A DNA stretch of 64,000 bases, from NCBI GenBank assembly GCA_963677445.2, contig CAXXGF010000034.1:1-64000 (forward strand), given 5' to 3'. Numbering within the stretch: position 1 is the first letter of the stretch; every line of letters starts with the position of its first letter. The position numbers and the translations under genes are program-made. Below are positions 36,785 to 45,079 of this stretch, piece by piece. The DNA comes from G963677445 sp963677445. Its GTDB lineage: Bacteria; Bacteroidota; Ignavibacteria; Ignavibacteriales; Melioribacteraceae. The notes beneath the pieces were generated by a model. That model saw only the letters and a list, made by a program, of their open reading frames with translations. It did not search any database and was not told the origin of the DNA.

Positions 36785-37096
36785 TCATAAACTGGCAGAG
36801 CCAGAACCAAACTAATTCTGTCGTCCCTGACGGGACTTATTTACCTTTCTTTATACAATTTCCCCTATTTGAAAATAGGGGCTATTTTCTGTCATCCCTA
36901 CCGGGATTTTTTAAATGATACTATTTTTAACGCGTTGAATCAAATATCAAAAGTCCCGTTAGGGACAATAGATAATAGCCCCACAATTCATTGTGGGGGA
37001 CAATGTTAGCGAGAAAATTAAAAGTCCCGCCAGGGACGACAGATGATTTCATAAAAAATTCCTCACTATTTTGCGTAGAATTTCACTCCTTACTGA
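36785..37096 (+). repeat. Modular A/B-ended dispersed element, copy 6, head-to-tail with copy 5
   Basis: End A (CATAAACTGGCAGAGCCAGA) begins at 36786, about five bases after copy 5 ends; end B (TTTTGCGTAGAATTTCACTC then CTTACTGA) is at 37069-37096. The interior is a set of hairpins: GTCCCTGACGGGAC near 36822, CCCCTATTTGAAAATAGGGG near 36866, and in opposite orientation GTCCCGTTAGGGAC near 36955, CCCCACAATTCATTGTGGGG near 36981, GTCCCGCCAGGGAC near 37024. Confidence 0.8.
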
Positions 37097-37118
37097 CTAC
37101 TCTAACTCAGATTTCCCC

Positions 37119-37946
37119 CTACAAATCAACATTCACTCCCAGGGCGGCAAATTGTTTATTCCAGTCGAAATATTCACCGTGAACACTTTTGCCTGAAAAA
37201 TACTGGAGATAAACTTTCAGTCCTTTTCCCCCTGCTTTTCCAAACTTTATCCCCGCTTCAACGGAATGATTGGGAGTGTAGGCGTAAAGATTCTCTAATC
37301 TCAGATCATAACCAAAAAATGGAGAAACGCTCCCGCCGATTTTATCCTTCATAAAATAATCTAACCCGAGGTGGTAAATATTCTTGCCCAGGTCGGAAGG
37401 ATCAACATGAAAAATATAAGTCATTCCGGCATATACCCTTAGATCAGAGAATTTATAATATCCTATGAACTCAAGAAATTCCCTGCTGTAAACGATAGGA
37501 TAATCGTAATCCAGCCATCTCTGGTTTGAGCCGTCGTAATGACCATCGGCAAAATGGGCGCTTATATGGCTCAGCCTCAGTCTGGCCCCGATTTCCGAAC
37601 ATTTATTTATTTTTTTCCATCCCGCGTTAAATCCGAAAAGATAGTCCACCGCGTCAACAGGGAAATGGAAATCCCTTTCCGCTCTCAGCCTCGTATAGGT
37701 AAAAAGGTCAAGCCCGAAAGAAAGCACAGTGTTATCATCATATTCAAAACGAAGCGCGTCGACAGAATTGCCTATATCGAGCCGTATCTCATTTTCATCA
37801 ATCATGAAGAGCATTCCCAGCTTCGGCTCAAGAAAATTCGCGGTAAATGGCTGAATCGTCAGGTCATCCGGGAACATTTCAAATTTGTACTGCGCGAAAG
37901 TATTTGTCGCGAATAAAAGGAGCAAACCAAAAACAATTTTTTTCAT
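37119..37946 (-). CDS. DUF1207-like outer-membrane beta-barrel protein
   Basis: 275 residues from the ATG at 37946, preceded by GGTGGAAA; an upstream frame overlapping the glycosyltransferase is not used. Signal peptide at 1-20 (KKIVFGLLLLFATNTFAQ). Alternating hydrophobic strands rich in Tyr and Phe and a final beta strand ending in VNVDL fit an outer-membrane barrel. FLEPKLGMLF and FGLDLFTYTRLR at the start resemble DUF1207. It is the last gene of the glycan operon (19-base gap), suggesting a role in surface glycan display or export. Confidence 0.65.
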   Translation of the reverse strand: MKKIVFGLLLLFATNTFAQYKFEMFPDDLTIQPFTANFLEPKLGMLFMIDENEIRLDIGNSVDALRFEYDDNTVLSFGLDLFTYTRLRAERDFHFPVDAVDYLFGFNAGWKKINKCSEIGARLRLSHISAHFADGHYDGSNQRWLDYDYPIVYSREFLEFIGYYKFSDLRVYAGMTYIFHVDPSDLGKNIYHLGLDYFMKDKIGGSVSPFFGYDLRLENLYAYTPNHSVEAGIKFGKAGGKGLKVYLQYFSGKSVHGEYFDWNKQFAALGVNVDL

Positions 37947-37965
37947 AAATTTCCACCAGTAAGCG

Positions 37966-39057
37966 TTAATATTTTCTTCCCTTCCACACCACTCTGCGGT
38001 TAAAAATAACCGTAAATGGAAGGATAAAAACATAAAGAACAAAATAAATTTCGAAGGCGATAAAATTTTTAAATAAAATTTTCTGACCTATCAGCCTGTG
38101 GGTAAACGAAAGGAATAAATAGTCGGTCAGTATTTTAACAACCGCCATTCCAAGCGCCAAAAAAGAGAAGAAAAATGGAAGCGCGAGCATCAGCAAATGA
38201 AGAATAAATCCTGAAGCCATAACGGCAAAACCGACAAAGTCACTTTCCAGGCCACCGACAGCCCACCTTTTTTTCTGCTTATACAATTCAGAATAATCGG
38301 CGCATGGTTTTGATATCACCATCGCGCCCGGATCGGCGGGATAAATAATTTTGTATTCACCCAGTTTATGAATAGCGGCAAGAATCTGGAAATCTTCAGT
38401 TACAGAAAAGGGCATCGATTCATACCCCCCGATCCTGTCATAAGCAGATTTCCTGTAGGACATGTTGTTCCCTATGCAGGAAAGAGGTTTTCCAAGGTTG
38501 ATGGTTCCTGCCGCGACACCGAGCAAATAAATAAAATCGGCGGCCTGCATTCCCTCAAACAAGGTGTTATCGGTCTGGTTGGTATAACCACAGACCATCG
38601 CCACATCATCTGTATAGTAGGAGCAGATTGTCCTGGCCCATGTTGGCGATACGGTGCAATCGGCGTCGGTGGTAAGAATAATCTCACTGCTGACAGTCTG
38701 TAAAGCCTGCGCGATAGCGTTGGCCTTTCCTTTAAGCCCTTTTTTCTGTCCGTCGACTTCAAAAAGCCTGAAACTTTTTTTATCCCTGATGAAAGTTTTA
38801 ATTATTTCCCTTGTGTTGTCAGTTGACTGATCTTCGGCGATTACAATTTCAAGTTTTCCTTCAGGGTAATCGAGTTTATTCAGGGAGATCAGACAGTCCA
38901 GAATTTTATCCTCCTCATTCCTCGCGGCTACAACAACTGTGGCTGTCGGAAGCGCGGAATCATCTATTCGGTGGTATTTCTTAAGCATCCCCCTGAAAAA
39001 GATCACTGTCTGGGTTATGTAAAGAAAAAGCGCTATGGCAAAAATTATTTCAAACAT
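37966..39057 (-). CDS. Family 2 glycosyltransferase, membrane-bound
   Basis: 363 residues. N-terminal membrane helix (2-22), then a GT-A fold with VVVAARNEE, the nucleotide-sugar Asp in IAEDQSTDN, the metal-binding DAD in TTDADCT, the acceptor-site VTED, and QKKRW (QxxRW), all typical of processive GT2 enzymes. C-terminal membrane helices follow. Overlaps the deacetylase gene by 13 bases. It likely elongates a surface or lipid-linked glycan. Confidence 0.85.
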   Translation of the reverse strand: MFEIIFAIALFLYITQTVIFFRGMLKKYHRIDDSALPTATVVVAARNEEDKILDCLISLNKLDYPEGKLEIVIAEDQSTDNTREIIKTFIRDKKSFRLFEVDGQKKGLKGKANAIAQALQTVSSEIILTTDADCTVSPTWARTICSYYTDDVAMVCGYTNQTDNTLFEGMQAADFIYLLGVAAGTINLGKPLSCIGNNMSYRKSAYDRIGGYESMPFSVTEDFQILAAIHKLGEYKIIYPADPGAMVISKPCADYSELYKQKKRWAVGGLESDFVGFAVMASGFILHLLMLALPFFFSFLALGMAVVKILTDYLFLSFTHRLIGQKILFKNFIAFEIYFVLYVFILPFTVIFNRRVVWKGRKY

Positions 39058-39680
39058 TCATCAGGTTTCCCAAATTCAAATCCCCTGCTCCTGACTTCAT
39101 CGGCAATAAAATCAAGAAGCTCCGGCATAATACCTTTAAGGACAGATTTATCATGAAGAACTATAATCGAATCTCTTCGTAAAAATTTTTTAACTGCAAA
39201 CTTAACAATATCAGGATTATTTTTATAATCAAATGTCATTATATCCCACATTACAAGTTTCATCCCTGACTTCTTTGTAATTCCCGATATGCCGGGTAAT
39301 AATGAACCGAAAGGGGGCCGGAAATATTCAGGTTTCCCCATTCCCGCATCCGCCGACGCGCCGAGATATTTTTCCAGGTCCCGCCCCAGGTAAACCGTGG
39401 ATCTCCACCATAAATATTTGTGTTCATAACCATGACATCCATGTGTGTGTCCACGCTCAACTATCACACGGGACATATCCCGATTTTTTTCAATATTTCT
39501 GCCTGTCATAAAAAAGAGCGCGCTGATCTTATGCTCATCGAGTTTGTCCAAAACCAGGGAGGTACATTCCGAAGGGCCGTCGTCGAAGGTGAGCAAAACT
39601 TTCCCGTTTACCGTACTCCACTGATAATCGGGAAATAACCACCTTATTATTTCGGGAGGCCGGTACTGAATTGATATCAT
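39045..39680 (-). CDS. NodB-type polysaccharide deacetylase
   Basis: 211 residues. Metal motifs: TFDDGPS (Asp33, Asp34), HGYEH (His83, His87), RPPFG, and IIVLHD near the C-terminus. No signal peptide, so it is cytoplasmic or acts at the inner membrane face, removing N-acetyl groups from a glycan or glycolipid intermediate. Located between two glycosyltransferases: it overlaps both neighbours (ATGA with the upstream one, 13 bases with the downstream one), so it acts on their product. Confidence 0.88.
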   Translation of the reverse strand: MISIQYRPPEIIRWLFPDYQWSTVNGKVLLTFDDGPSECTSLVLDKLDEHKISALFFMTGRNIEKNRDMSRVIVERGHTHGCHGYEHKYLWWRSTVYLGRDLEKYLGASADAGMGKPEYFRPPFGSLLPGISGITKKSGMKLVMWDIMTFDYKNNPDIVKFAVKKFLRRDSIIVLHDKSVLKGIMPELLDFIADEVRSRGFEFGKPDECLK

Positions 39681-40816
39681 CTTTTTACCCTCCTCCCTTT
39701 CCAGGAATAATTGCCGAAGAGTCCCGCTATGGCTGAAAAAACGATATAAGGAATGTGCAAAAACTGGGTAATAAAATAATACCTGGGGGAAAATTCTTTA
39801 AACAGCAGCCTGCTTCCTTTTTTTAAAATAATAAAATCGGCTATAAACTTCACACTCATTCCGGCAGCAAGCAGAAGTATATAAAAAAGCTCACCGGTAA
39901 ATAAAGCAAGGAAGAAAGATACTGTTGTTGAAATAAAAAAAAGGAATAATAATACCAGTTTAATAACTATTATTTTTTCAGGATAATATAATCCTTTGCT
40001 GGCCCATCTTTTCCGCTGGCTGAAAAGATCGCGAACTGATTTATTCGGCCTTGTTGTCACCACCGCGTCCGGGCAAAGAGCAAACTTTACCTTATGCGGG
40101 TCCTCAGCGGCAATCTTATGCATCAGCTGTTCATCATCACCCGATGATAATTTCCATGTGCCCTCATAGCCGCCGACTCTGTAAAAAGCATCTTTCCTGT
40201 AGGCGAGATTAGCCGCGTTGCAAATTACAGGGGTTCCCGCTCCTATCAGTCCCGCTCCGCTTATTACCAGGGAAGCGAATTCCAGCTTCTGTATCTCCTG
40301 GAAAATGCTTCCATCCGAATCAAATACCACCGGTCCGCTTACAAAATCCACACCGACATCAAAATATTTCAACAAACTTCTAAGCCAGTCTCGCTGATAA
40401 ATACAATCCCCGTCCGAAATCACAATTATTTCACCTTTAGCCGATTCCAGTCCTTTTAGAATGGCTCGTTTTTTATGCCCCCTGCTTTCATTATCTGAGC
40501 AGTTCCTGACTATCTGAAAATGACCGGGCAATTTTTCCTCTTCAAGTATTTTTACCGAGTTATCAGCGCTGTTATCATCAACATAGATAACTTGTAGTTT
40601 TTCCGCAGGATACTCGGCTTCTTTTAGTGAGCGGAGGTTATCTCTTAAAACATCTTCTTCATCTCTGAAAGGAATAATCACAGACACATTATAAAGGCAG
40701 GGTTCTTTATCGGCTTCCCTGGTTTTTATAGTTAGTATATCCAGCCCCCTGCCAATCGAAAAAAGGAAATACAGGTAAAAGAATATCAGAAATATATATA
40801 TCGCCGCGAAAATCAT
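39677..40816 (-). CDS. Family 2 glycosyltransferase, membrane-bound
   Basis: 379 residues. N-terminal helix (1-22), GT-A fold with VIIPFRDEE, VDDNSADN, DGDC, the acceptor loop SSGDDEQL, and QRKRW as QxxRW. Two or three C-terminal membrane helices. Same fold as the enzyme at 37966-39057 but only distantly similar in sequence. Its start overlaps the flippase stop by four bases and its stop overlaps the deacetylase start. Confidence 0.85.
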   Translation of the reverse strand: MIFAAIYIFLIFFYLYFLFSIGRGLDILTIKTREADKEPCLYNVSVIIPFRDEEDVLRDNLRSLKEAEYPAEKLQVIYVDDNSADNSVKILEEEKLPGHFQIVRNCSDNESRGHKKRAILKGLESAKGEIIVISDGDCIYQRDWLRSLLKYFDVGVDFVSGPVVFDSDGSIFQEIQKLEFASLVISGAGLIGAGTPVICNAANLAYRKDAFYRVGGYEGTWKLSSGDDEQLMHKIAAEDPHKVKFALCPDAVVTTRPNKSVRDLFSQRKRWASKGLYYPEKIIVIKLVLLFLFFISTTVSFFLALFTGELFYILLLAAGMSVKFIADFIILKKGSRLLFKEFSPRYYFITQFLHIPYIVFSAIAGLFGNYSWKGRRVKR

Positions 40817-41769
40817 TTTTTTACCATTAAAAACATACCCGCGACCGAAGGAAAAACCAGGTTAAAAATAAAAAGAAATATCGCGGCGCTGAACGCGGCT
40901 GCTTCATTTACTCCTACCAGGGAATAAAAAAATACCGCCGCGCTTTCCCTTATTCCCAGTTCACCCATAGAAACAGGGGGAATAAATCCCTTGGTAAAAA
41001 ACACCACATTGGCTACAAGGAAGATAAGGGGAAGTTCTGTATTGACATTAAAGGCTGTAACAAGAAGCGCAAACTGGAGGTTATAGAGAAAAAATATGAG
41101 CGCGGATATGATCAGCAGTTTTTTAATAAGCGCCCTGCCGACCGATAAATTTTTCAGCTTTTCAACTCTTCTTTCAATTGCCGGAAATTTTGAAAACCAG
41201 CCCGGAATAAATCTGCTCCTGAAAGAACTGTCAATGATAAATTTCCAGCCCGGAATGATAAGAAGCAGCAAAATTATCAACATAAGGATGAGCAAAAGGG
41301 GAGTTATATCGAGATAAACTTTCAGAAATATTACCGAGGAAACCGCGCCCCAGTATAGTAATATTACTGTGGCAAAAAATCTCTCCAACAGGTAAGCCTT
41401 TGTAACCGATTTCATTTTCTTTTCTTTTATGGCCAGGCTTCTCCCGACAATTTCCCCAATCTGAAACGGGGTAAAAATCCCGGCGCTCATGCCAATCAGA
41501 AGTGAATTTACCGCTCCTTTGCGGTCATCATATCCGAGGGCTTCTTTTAAAATCAGATACCATTTCAAAAACCTTATGCCGAGTATCAGAAATGCCAGCA
41601 GAAATGCCGATATTAATGGTCCCTTTTGTGAATTGATTAATGCCTTATAAATTTTATCAGGTTGAATATACCCCATCAAAAACCATATAAGACCTGCCGC
41701 TATTATCAGCTTGACCAATATTATCGCGATATTTTTATATTTCGGCCCGATCGCTTCTATATTCTCCAT
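40813..41769 (-). CDS. YbhN/LPG-synthase-TM type flippase-like membrane protein
   Basis: 318 residues from the ATG at 41769. About eight membrane helices; the family signature is IGEIVGRSLAI with polar GIFTPFQ before it and PPVSMGELGIRESAAV near the C-terminus. The start is not marked by a good ribosome site, and an upstream in-frame start is less likely. Members (UPF0104, AglD/MprF membrane part) move or modify lipid-linked sugars. First gene of the five-gene glycan operon. Confidence 0.8.
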   Translation of the reverse strand: MENIEAIGPKYKNIAIILVKLIIAAGLIWFLMGYIQPDKIYKALINSQKGPLISAFLLAFLILGIRFLKWYLILKEALGYDDRKGAVNSLLIGMSAGIFTPFQIGEIVGRSLAIKEKKMKSVTKAYLLERFFATVILLYWGAVSSVIFLKVYLDITPLLLILMLIILLLLIIPGWKFIIDSSFRSRFIPGWFSKFPAIERRVEKLKNLSVGRALIKKLLIISALIFFLYNLQFALLVTAFNVNTELPLIFLVANVVFFTKGFIPPVSMGELGIRESAAVFFYSLVGVNEAAAFSAAIFLFIFNLVFPSVAGMFLMVKK

Positions 41770-41956
41770 AAATAAGACAGACAAATTTACATAATTTTCC
41801 CGACATCCCTTCCCGTAATATCCCGTGTAATAATAATTATTATAGCATGTAATAAAAATTGCCACAAAACTTTCATAACTTTTACTATGGTTCTGTGATG
41901 GTTAAAAGCAGTAATTTGCTACCCGAATATCCTTATTAAATAATTATAAAGGTTAA

Positions 41957-42382
41957 TTGAGTAATTCTGTTAAACATATCATTCTCGTTGCCGACAGCCA
42001 GGAAATGGTCAGGAACTCAATTAAACAGATAATTAATGAATCGGATGATTTTTTAGCCGGTGGTGAAGCCCGGAATGCCTATGAACTTATGGAGCAGGTA
42101 AAAAAAGAAAAATTTGATATTGTGCTTCTCGATATAAATCTTCCCGATAAAAGCGGCATAGATGTTTTATCCGATCTTAATGATATAAATCCCTCTCTCC
42201 CGGTTATTATCACCAGTATGTATGATGAAATACAGTTTGTCCGAAAAGCGCTTGATAACGGAGCAAGAGGTTTTCTAAGAAAGACCAATGTCGCTTCAGA
42301 ACTTTTACCCGCGCTCAGGCTGTCACTCTCGGGAGAAATTTTTGTGAGTCCTTTTTTTAAAAATAAACTTGAGCAGAACTAA
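41957..42382 (+). CDS. Stand-alone response-regulator receiver
   Basis: 141 residues starting at TTG 41957, with AAAGG four bases before; the next Met falls after the first strand, so TTG must be used. Receiver features: acidic Asp in VADSQE, phospho-acceptor Asp in IVLLDINLPD, Thr/Ser in IITSMYD, Lys in LRKTN. The sequence resembles NarL/FixJ receivers (ARGFLRKT), but the LuxR-type DNA-binding domain is missing; the protein ends 20 residues after the receiver. It precedes gdhA by 63 bases. Partner kinase unknown. Confidence 0.8.
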   Translation: MSNSVKHIILVADSQEMVRNSIKQIINESDDFLAGGEARNAYELMEQVKKEKFDIVLLDINLPDKSGIDVLSDLNDINPSLPVIITSMYDEIQFVRKALDNGARGFLRKTNVASELLPALRLSLSGEIFVSPFFKNKLEQN

Positions 42383-42445
42383 CACCTATAAGTAAAAAAA
42401 TAAATTAAAACAGTAATAATTACCAAACATTTTGGGAGACAAACA

Positions 42446-43807
42446 ATGTCTGATTTCGTAAAAAATTTGATGGCTGAAGTATTAGCCAAGAACCCTGCCG
42501 AACCTGAATTCCATCAGGCGGTTGAAGAAGTTGCTGAATCACTTGAACTCGTACTCGAAAGACATCCTGAATATCGCGCGCAGAAAATTCTTGAAAGAAT
42601 TATTGAGCCTGAAAGAGTTATTATGTTCCGTGTTCCCTGGATGGATGAGCAGGGTGAAGTTCATGTTAACCGTGGTTTCAGAATTGAAATGAATTCCGCT
42701 ATCGGACCTTACAAAGGCGGATTAAGATTCCATCCTTCGGTAAACCTTGGCATTCTGAAATTTTTGGCCTTCGAACAGGTTTTCAAAAATTCACTGACTA
42801 CTCTCCCGATGGGCGGTGGTAAAGGTGGATCAGACTTCGATCCTAAAGGTAAAAGTGATATTAAAATTATGCGTTTCTGCCAGGCTTTCATGAGCGAACT
42901 TTATCGCCATATCGGCCCTAATACTGACGTACCCGCTGGTGATATCGGTGTTGGTGGAAGAGAAATCGGCTACCTCTTTGGTCAGTATAAAAAAATCAGA
43001 AACGAATTTACCGGTGTTCTTACAGGTAAAGGCCTAAACTGGGGCGGCTCATTGATCAGACCTGAAGCTACAGGTTACGGCGCTGTTTATTTCGCTGCCG
43101 AAATGCTCAAAACAAAAGGCGAAACCCTTGAAGGAAAAACATGCCTTGTTTCCGGTAGTGGTAATGTTGCTCAGTATACCGCTGAAAAACTTCTTGATCT
43201 CGGCGCGAAACCGATGACATTCTCAGATTCGAGCGGTTCAATTTTTGATCCTGAAGGTATCGACAGAGATAAATTAGCTTATGTAATGGAACTCAAAAAT
43301 GTACGCCGCGGAAGGATTAAAGAATATGCTGAAAAATATCCTAACGCTGTTTATACTCCGTTTGATCCTAACGCTGGCTTCAATCCTCTGTGGGATCACA
43401 AATGTGACTGTGCTTTCCCAAGCGCCACACAGAATGAAATTAATGAAAAAGACGCTCAGAACCTGCTGAACAACGGTTGTTATGTTGTTAGTGAAGGCGC
43501 TAACATGCCTACCACACAGGATGGCGTTAACCTCTTTCTCGATAAAAAAATCCTTTATGGTCCTGGTAAAGCCGCTAACGCCGGTGGCGTTGCCGTTTCA
43601 GGTCTTGAAATGTCACAGAACAGCATGCGCTATCCATGGAGCCGCGAAGAAGTTGACAATAAACTTCAGGGCATTATGGCAAGCATTCATAAAACATGTG
43701 TTGACATTGCTGACAGATTCGGAACTCCCGGCAACTACGTTAACGGCGCTAACATTGGCGGTTTCCTGAAAGTAGCCGACGCTATGATCGACCAGGGTGT
43801 TGTTTAA
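42446..43807 (+). CDS. gdhA: NADP-type glutamate dehydrogenase
   Basis: 453 residues. Interconverts 2-oxoglutarate plus ammonia with glutamate. Catalytic Lys region PMGGGKGGSDFDPKGKS, substrate-site RVPWMDEQGEVHVNRGFR, and Rossmann motif SGSGNVAQYTAEK. The length fits the hexameric bacterial family. GGGAG lies seven bases before the ATG. It is more GC-biased in codon use (GCT, AAC, GGT), consistent with high expression. A strong terminator follows. Confidence 0.96.
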   Translation: MSDFVKNLMAEVLAKNPAEPEFHQAVEEVAESLELVLERHPEYRAQKILERIIEPERVIMFRVPWMDEQGEVHVNRGFRIEMNSAIGPYKGGLRFHPSVNLGILKFLAFEQVFKNSLTTLPMGGGKGGSDFDPKGKSDIKIMRFCQAFMSELYRHIGPNTDVPAGDIGVGGREIGYLFGQYKKIRNEFTGVLTGKGLNWGGSLIRPEATGYGAVYFAAEMLKTKGETLEGKTCLVSGSGNVAQYTAEKLLDLGAKPMTFSDSSGSIFDPEGIDRDKLAYVMELKNVRRGRIKEYAEKYPNAVYTPFDPNAGFNPLWDHKCDCAFPSATQNEINEKDAQNLLNNGCYVVSEGANMPTTQDGVNLFLDKKILYGPGKAANAGGVAVSGLEMSQNSMRYPWSREEVDNKLQGIMASIHKTCVDIADRFGTPGNYVNGANIGGFLKVADAMIDQGVV

Positions 43808-43839
43808 TTTCAGAACAAGCTCTTAAAATATATATTGCA

Positions 43840-43867
43840 GCCTCCGCACCCGCGGAGGCTTTTTTTT
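43840..43867 (+). terminator. Rho-independent terminator after gdhA
   Basis: GCCTCCGC (43840-43847), loop ACCC, GCGGAGGC (43852-43859), then eight T. Confidence 0.92.
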
Positions 43868-43996
43868 GCCCGACAAATAAATCCAAATCGAATAATCTCA
43901 CGCGAAGACGCAAAGAAAATGACTGATTTTTTGTAAAGATTAGCCGGGATTCCACTTACCCCGTCAGAGCAAAAAATTATCAGAAAAATTGAAGAA

Positions 43997-44162
43997 ATAA
44001 CCCTGCGCCTTCAGGCCGGGGAGCACGGGAAAAACAAACCACCCTCATCGGGCTTTAGCCCAAAGAACAGGGTCGGAAAAATAACGCAACGTACGAATTC
44101 CGCTCCCGCCATAATCTGAACCATGATTAAAGGATTTAAAGATTGCCTAATTATTCATCGGC
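43997..44162 (+). repeat. Dispersed repeat unit, uninterrupted copy
   Basis: Starts ATAACCCTGCGCCTTCAGGC, contains GGGCTTTAGCCC at about 44050-44061, ATAATCTGAACCATGATTAA and ends near GCCTAATTATTCATCGG. The same unit occurs split at 44327-44391 and 44827-44941 around the 435-bp insertion. Confidence 0.8.
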
Positions 44163-44169
44163 AGCATCC

Positions 44170-44290
44170 TGAAAAAATCAGAGTAAGAGTAGGAGTATGA
44201 TGACCGGATAGGTGGCGCCGCCGGGGTTATTCATTTTTTGCCGGGGGTTGGGATTACGATTATGATTAAGATTACGATTATGATTCTTTT
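44170..44290 (+). repeat. Second dispersed repeat with simple-sequence tail
   Basis: AAAAATCAGAGTAAGAGTAG...TATGATGACCGG...GGGGGTTGGGATTACGATTA: an inverted relative of 8101-8200, followed by GATTA(C/T) short repeats to about 44285. Confidence 0.6.
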
Positions 44291-44326
44291 ATTAGTCGGG
44301 ATCAATTATAGTATTTCGCATTTATA

Positions 44327-44391
44327 ATAACCCCGCGCCTTCAGGCCGGGGAGTACGGAAGAAACAAACCACCCTCATAGGGCTTTAGCCC
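44327..44391 (+). repeat. Left half of the split repeat
   Basis: Matches 43997-44061 and ends with the 13-mer AGGGCTTTAGCCC (44379-44391), the left target copy of the inserted 435-bp segment. Confidence 0.8.
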
Positions 44392-44453
44392 ACTGGAGTT
44401 TGGTCGTTTTAGATAAAATATTAGTCTATAATCAAAAGATTCTTTTAAAAAAC

Positions 44454-44490
44454 CCACTTCGTACCAATAATATAATTAACAACGAAGTGG
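44454..44490 (-). terminator. Terminator of the cassette gene
   Basis: On the minus strand CCACTTCGT (44490-44482) pairs with ACGAAGTGG (44462-44454), followed by GTTTTTT. It lies 40 bases after the stop of the 57-residue gene. Confidence 0.8.
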
Positions 44491-44529
44491 TTAAAATTCA
44501 TTTTTTTTCTAATAAATCAAATATAGCGC

Positions 44530-44703
44530 TTAAAAAGCATAGGGTAATTCATAGTTAAAGACTTCATATTTATACTTCTGAGAAAGGCATTCATTATCAG
44601 ACATCTCATATTTTTGTTTTTTTTGTTCTTTCCCAATATCGTTTTTTATCCAAACAACACTTAACTTATTCAGATTTTCGTTAATAATCGAAAAATTATT
44701 CAT
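44530..44703 (-). CDS. Small cassette-borne protein, unknown family
   Basis: 57 residues, MNNFSIINENLNKLSVVWIK then NDIGKEQKKQ..., ending FNYELPYAF. Hydrophilic and charged in the middle, one Cys, Tyr-rich end, no signal or membrane helix. A dedicated terminator follows and the gene is the only cargo of the 435-bp insertion, which argues that it is real. No homologue recognised. Confidence 0.55.
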   Translation of the reverse strand: MNNFSIINENLNKLSVVWIKNDIGKEQKKQKYEMSDNECLSQKYKYEVFNYELPYAF

Positions 44704-44826
44704 TTTTCATCGGTTAGAACAAAGTACAAAAAACAGACAGTATTGTTAACACACTATATATATTCATAATATTAATAATAATCAAATAATATATAATCTT
44801 TAAACTATGAATATGCCAAACTCCAG

Positions 44827-44941
44827 AGGGCTTTAGCCCAAAGAACAGGGTCGGAAGAATAACCCAAAGTACGAATTCCGCTCCCGCCATAATCTGAACC
44901 ATGATTAAAGGATTTAAGGATTGCCTGATTATTTTTCGGTA
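44827..44941 (+). repeat. Right half of the split repeat
   Basis: Begins with the second AGGGCTTTAGCCC copy and matches the right part of 43997-44162 (AAAGAACAGGGTCGGAAGAA..., CCATAATCTGAACCATGATT). Confidence 0.8.
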
Positions 44942-45079
44942 TCGGCCTTGAAAAAATCATAGCCGGGATATAATATTCGCATTTAGCAGAATTTTTATAG
45001 GTCACAATTTGTTTACTATTTCTTATATAGAATTATTGTTGATTCAGATAAAATGAAGTATGAAAGGAGCGCCAAATAA

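Larger units (their letters stand above)
44392..44826. mobile_element. 435-bp inserted cassette with terminal inverted repeats and one small gene
   Basis: Compared with the uninterrupted repeat at 43997-44162, this segment is extra. It is bounded by CTGGAGTTTGG (44393-44403) and CCAAACTCCAG (44816-44826), a perfect 11-bp inverted repeat. It is flanked by identical 13-mers AGGGCTTTAGCCC (44379-44391 and 44827-44839), which in the intact repeat occur once. It carries one minus-strand gene with terminator and no transposase. Alternatively it is a gene that came in together with a neighbouring pair of inverted repeats. Confidence 0.7.

Noticed and set aside
36822..37040. Possible CRISPR array made of the GTCCC...GGGAC units
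   Set aside because: The units alternate in orientation and spacing, contain internal hairpins and have no constant repeat-spacer rhythm; no cas genes.
44714..44902. 62-codon minus-strand frame over the cassette border
   Set aside because: It spans the insertion junction and the repeat, so it cannot be an ancestral gene; the gene at 44530-44703 is better supported.
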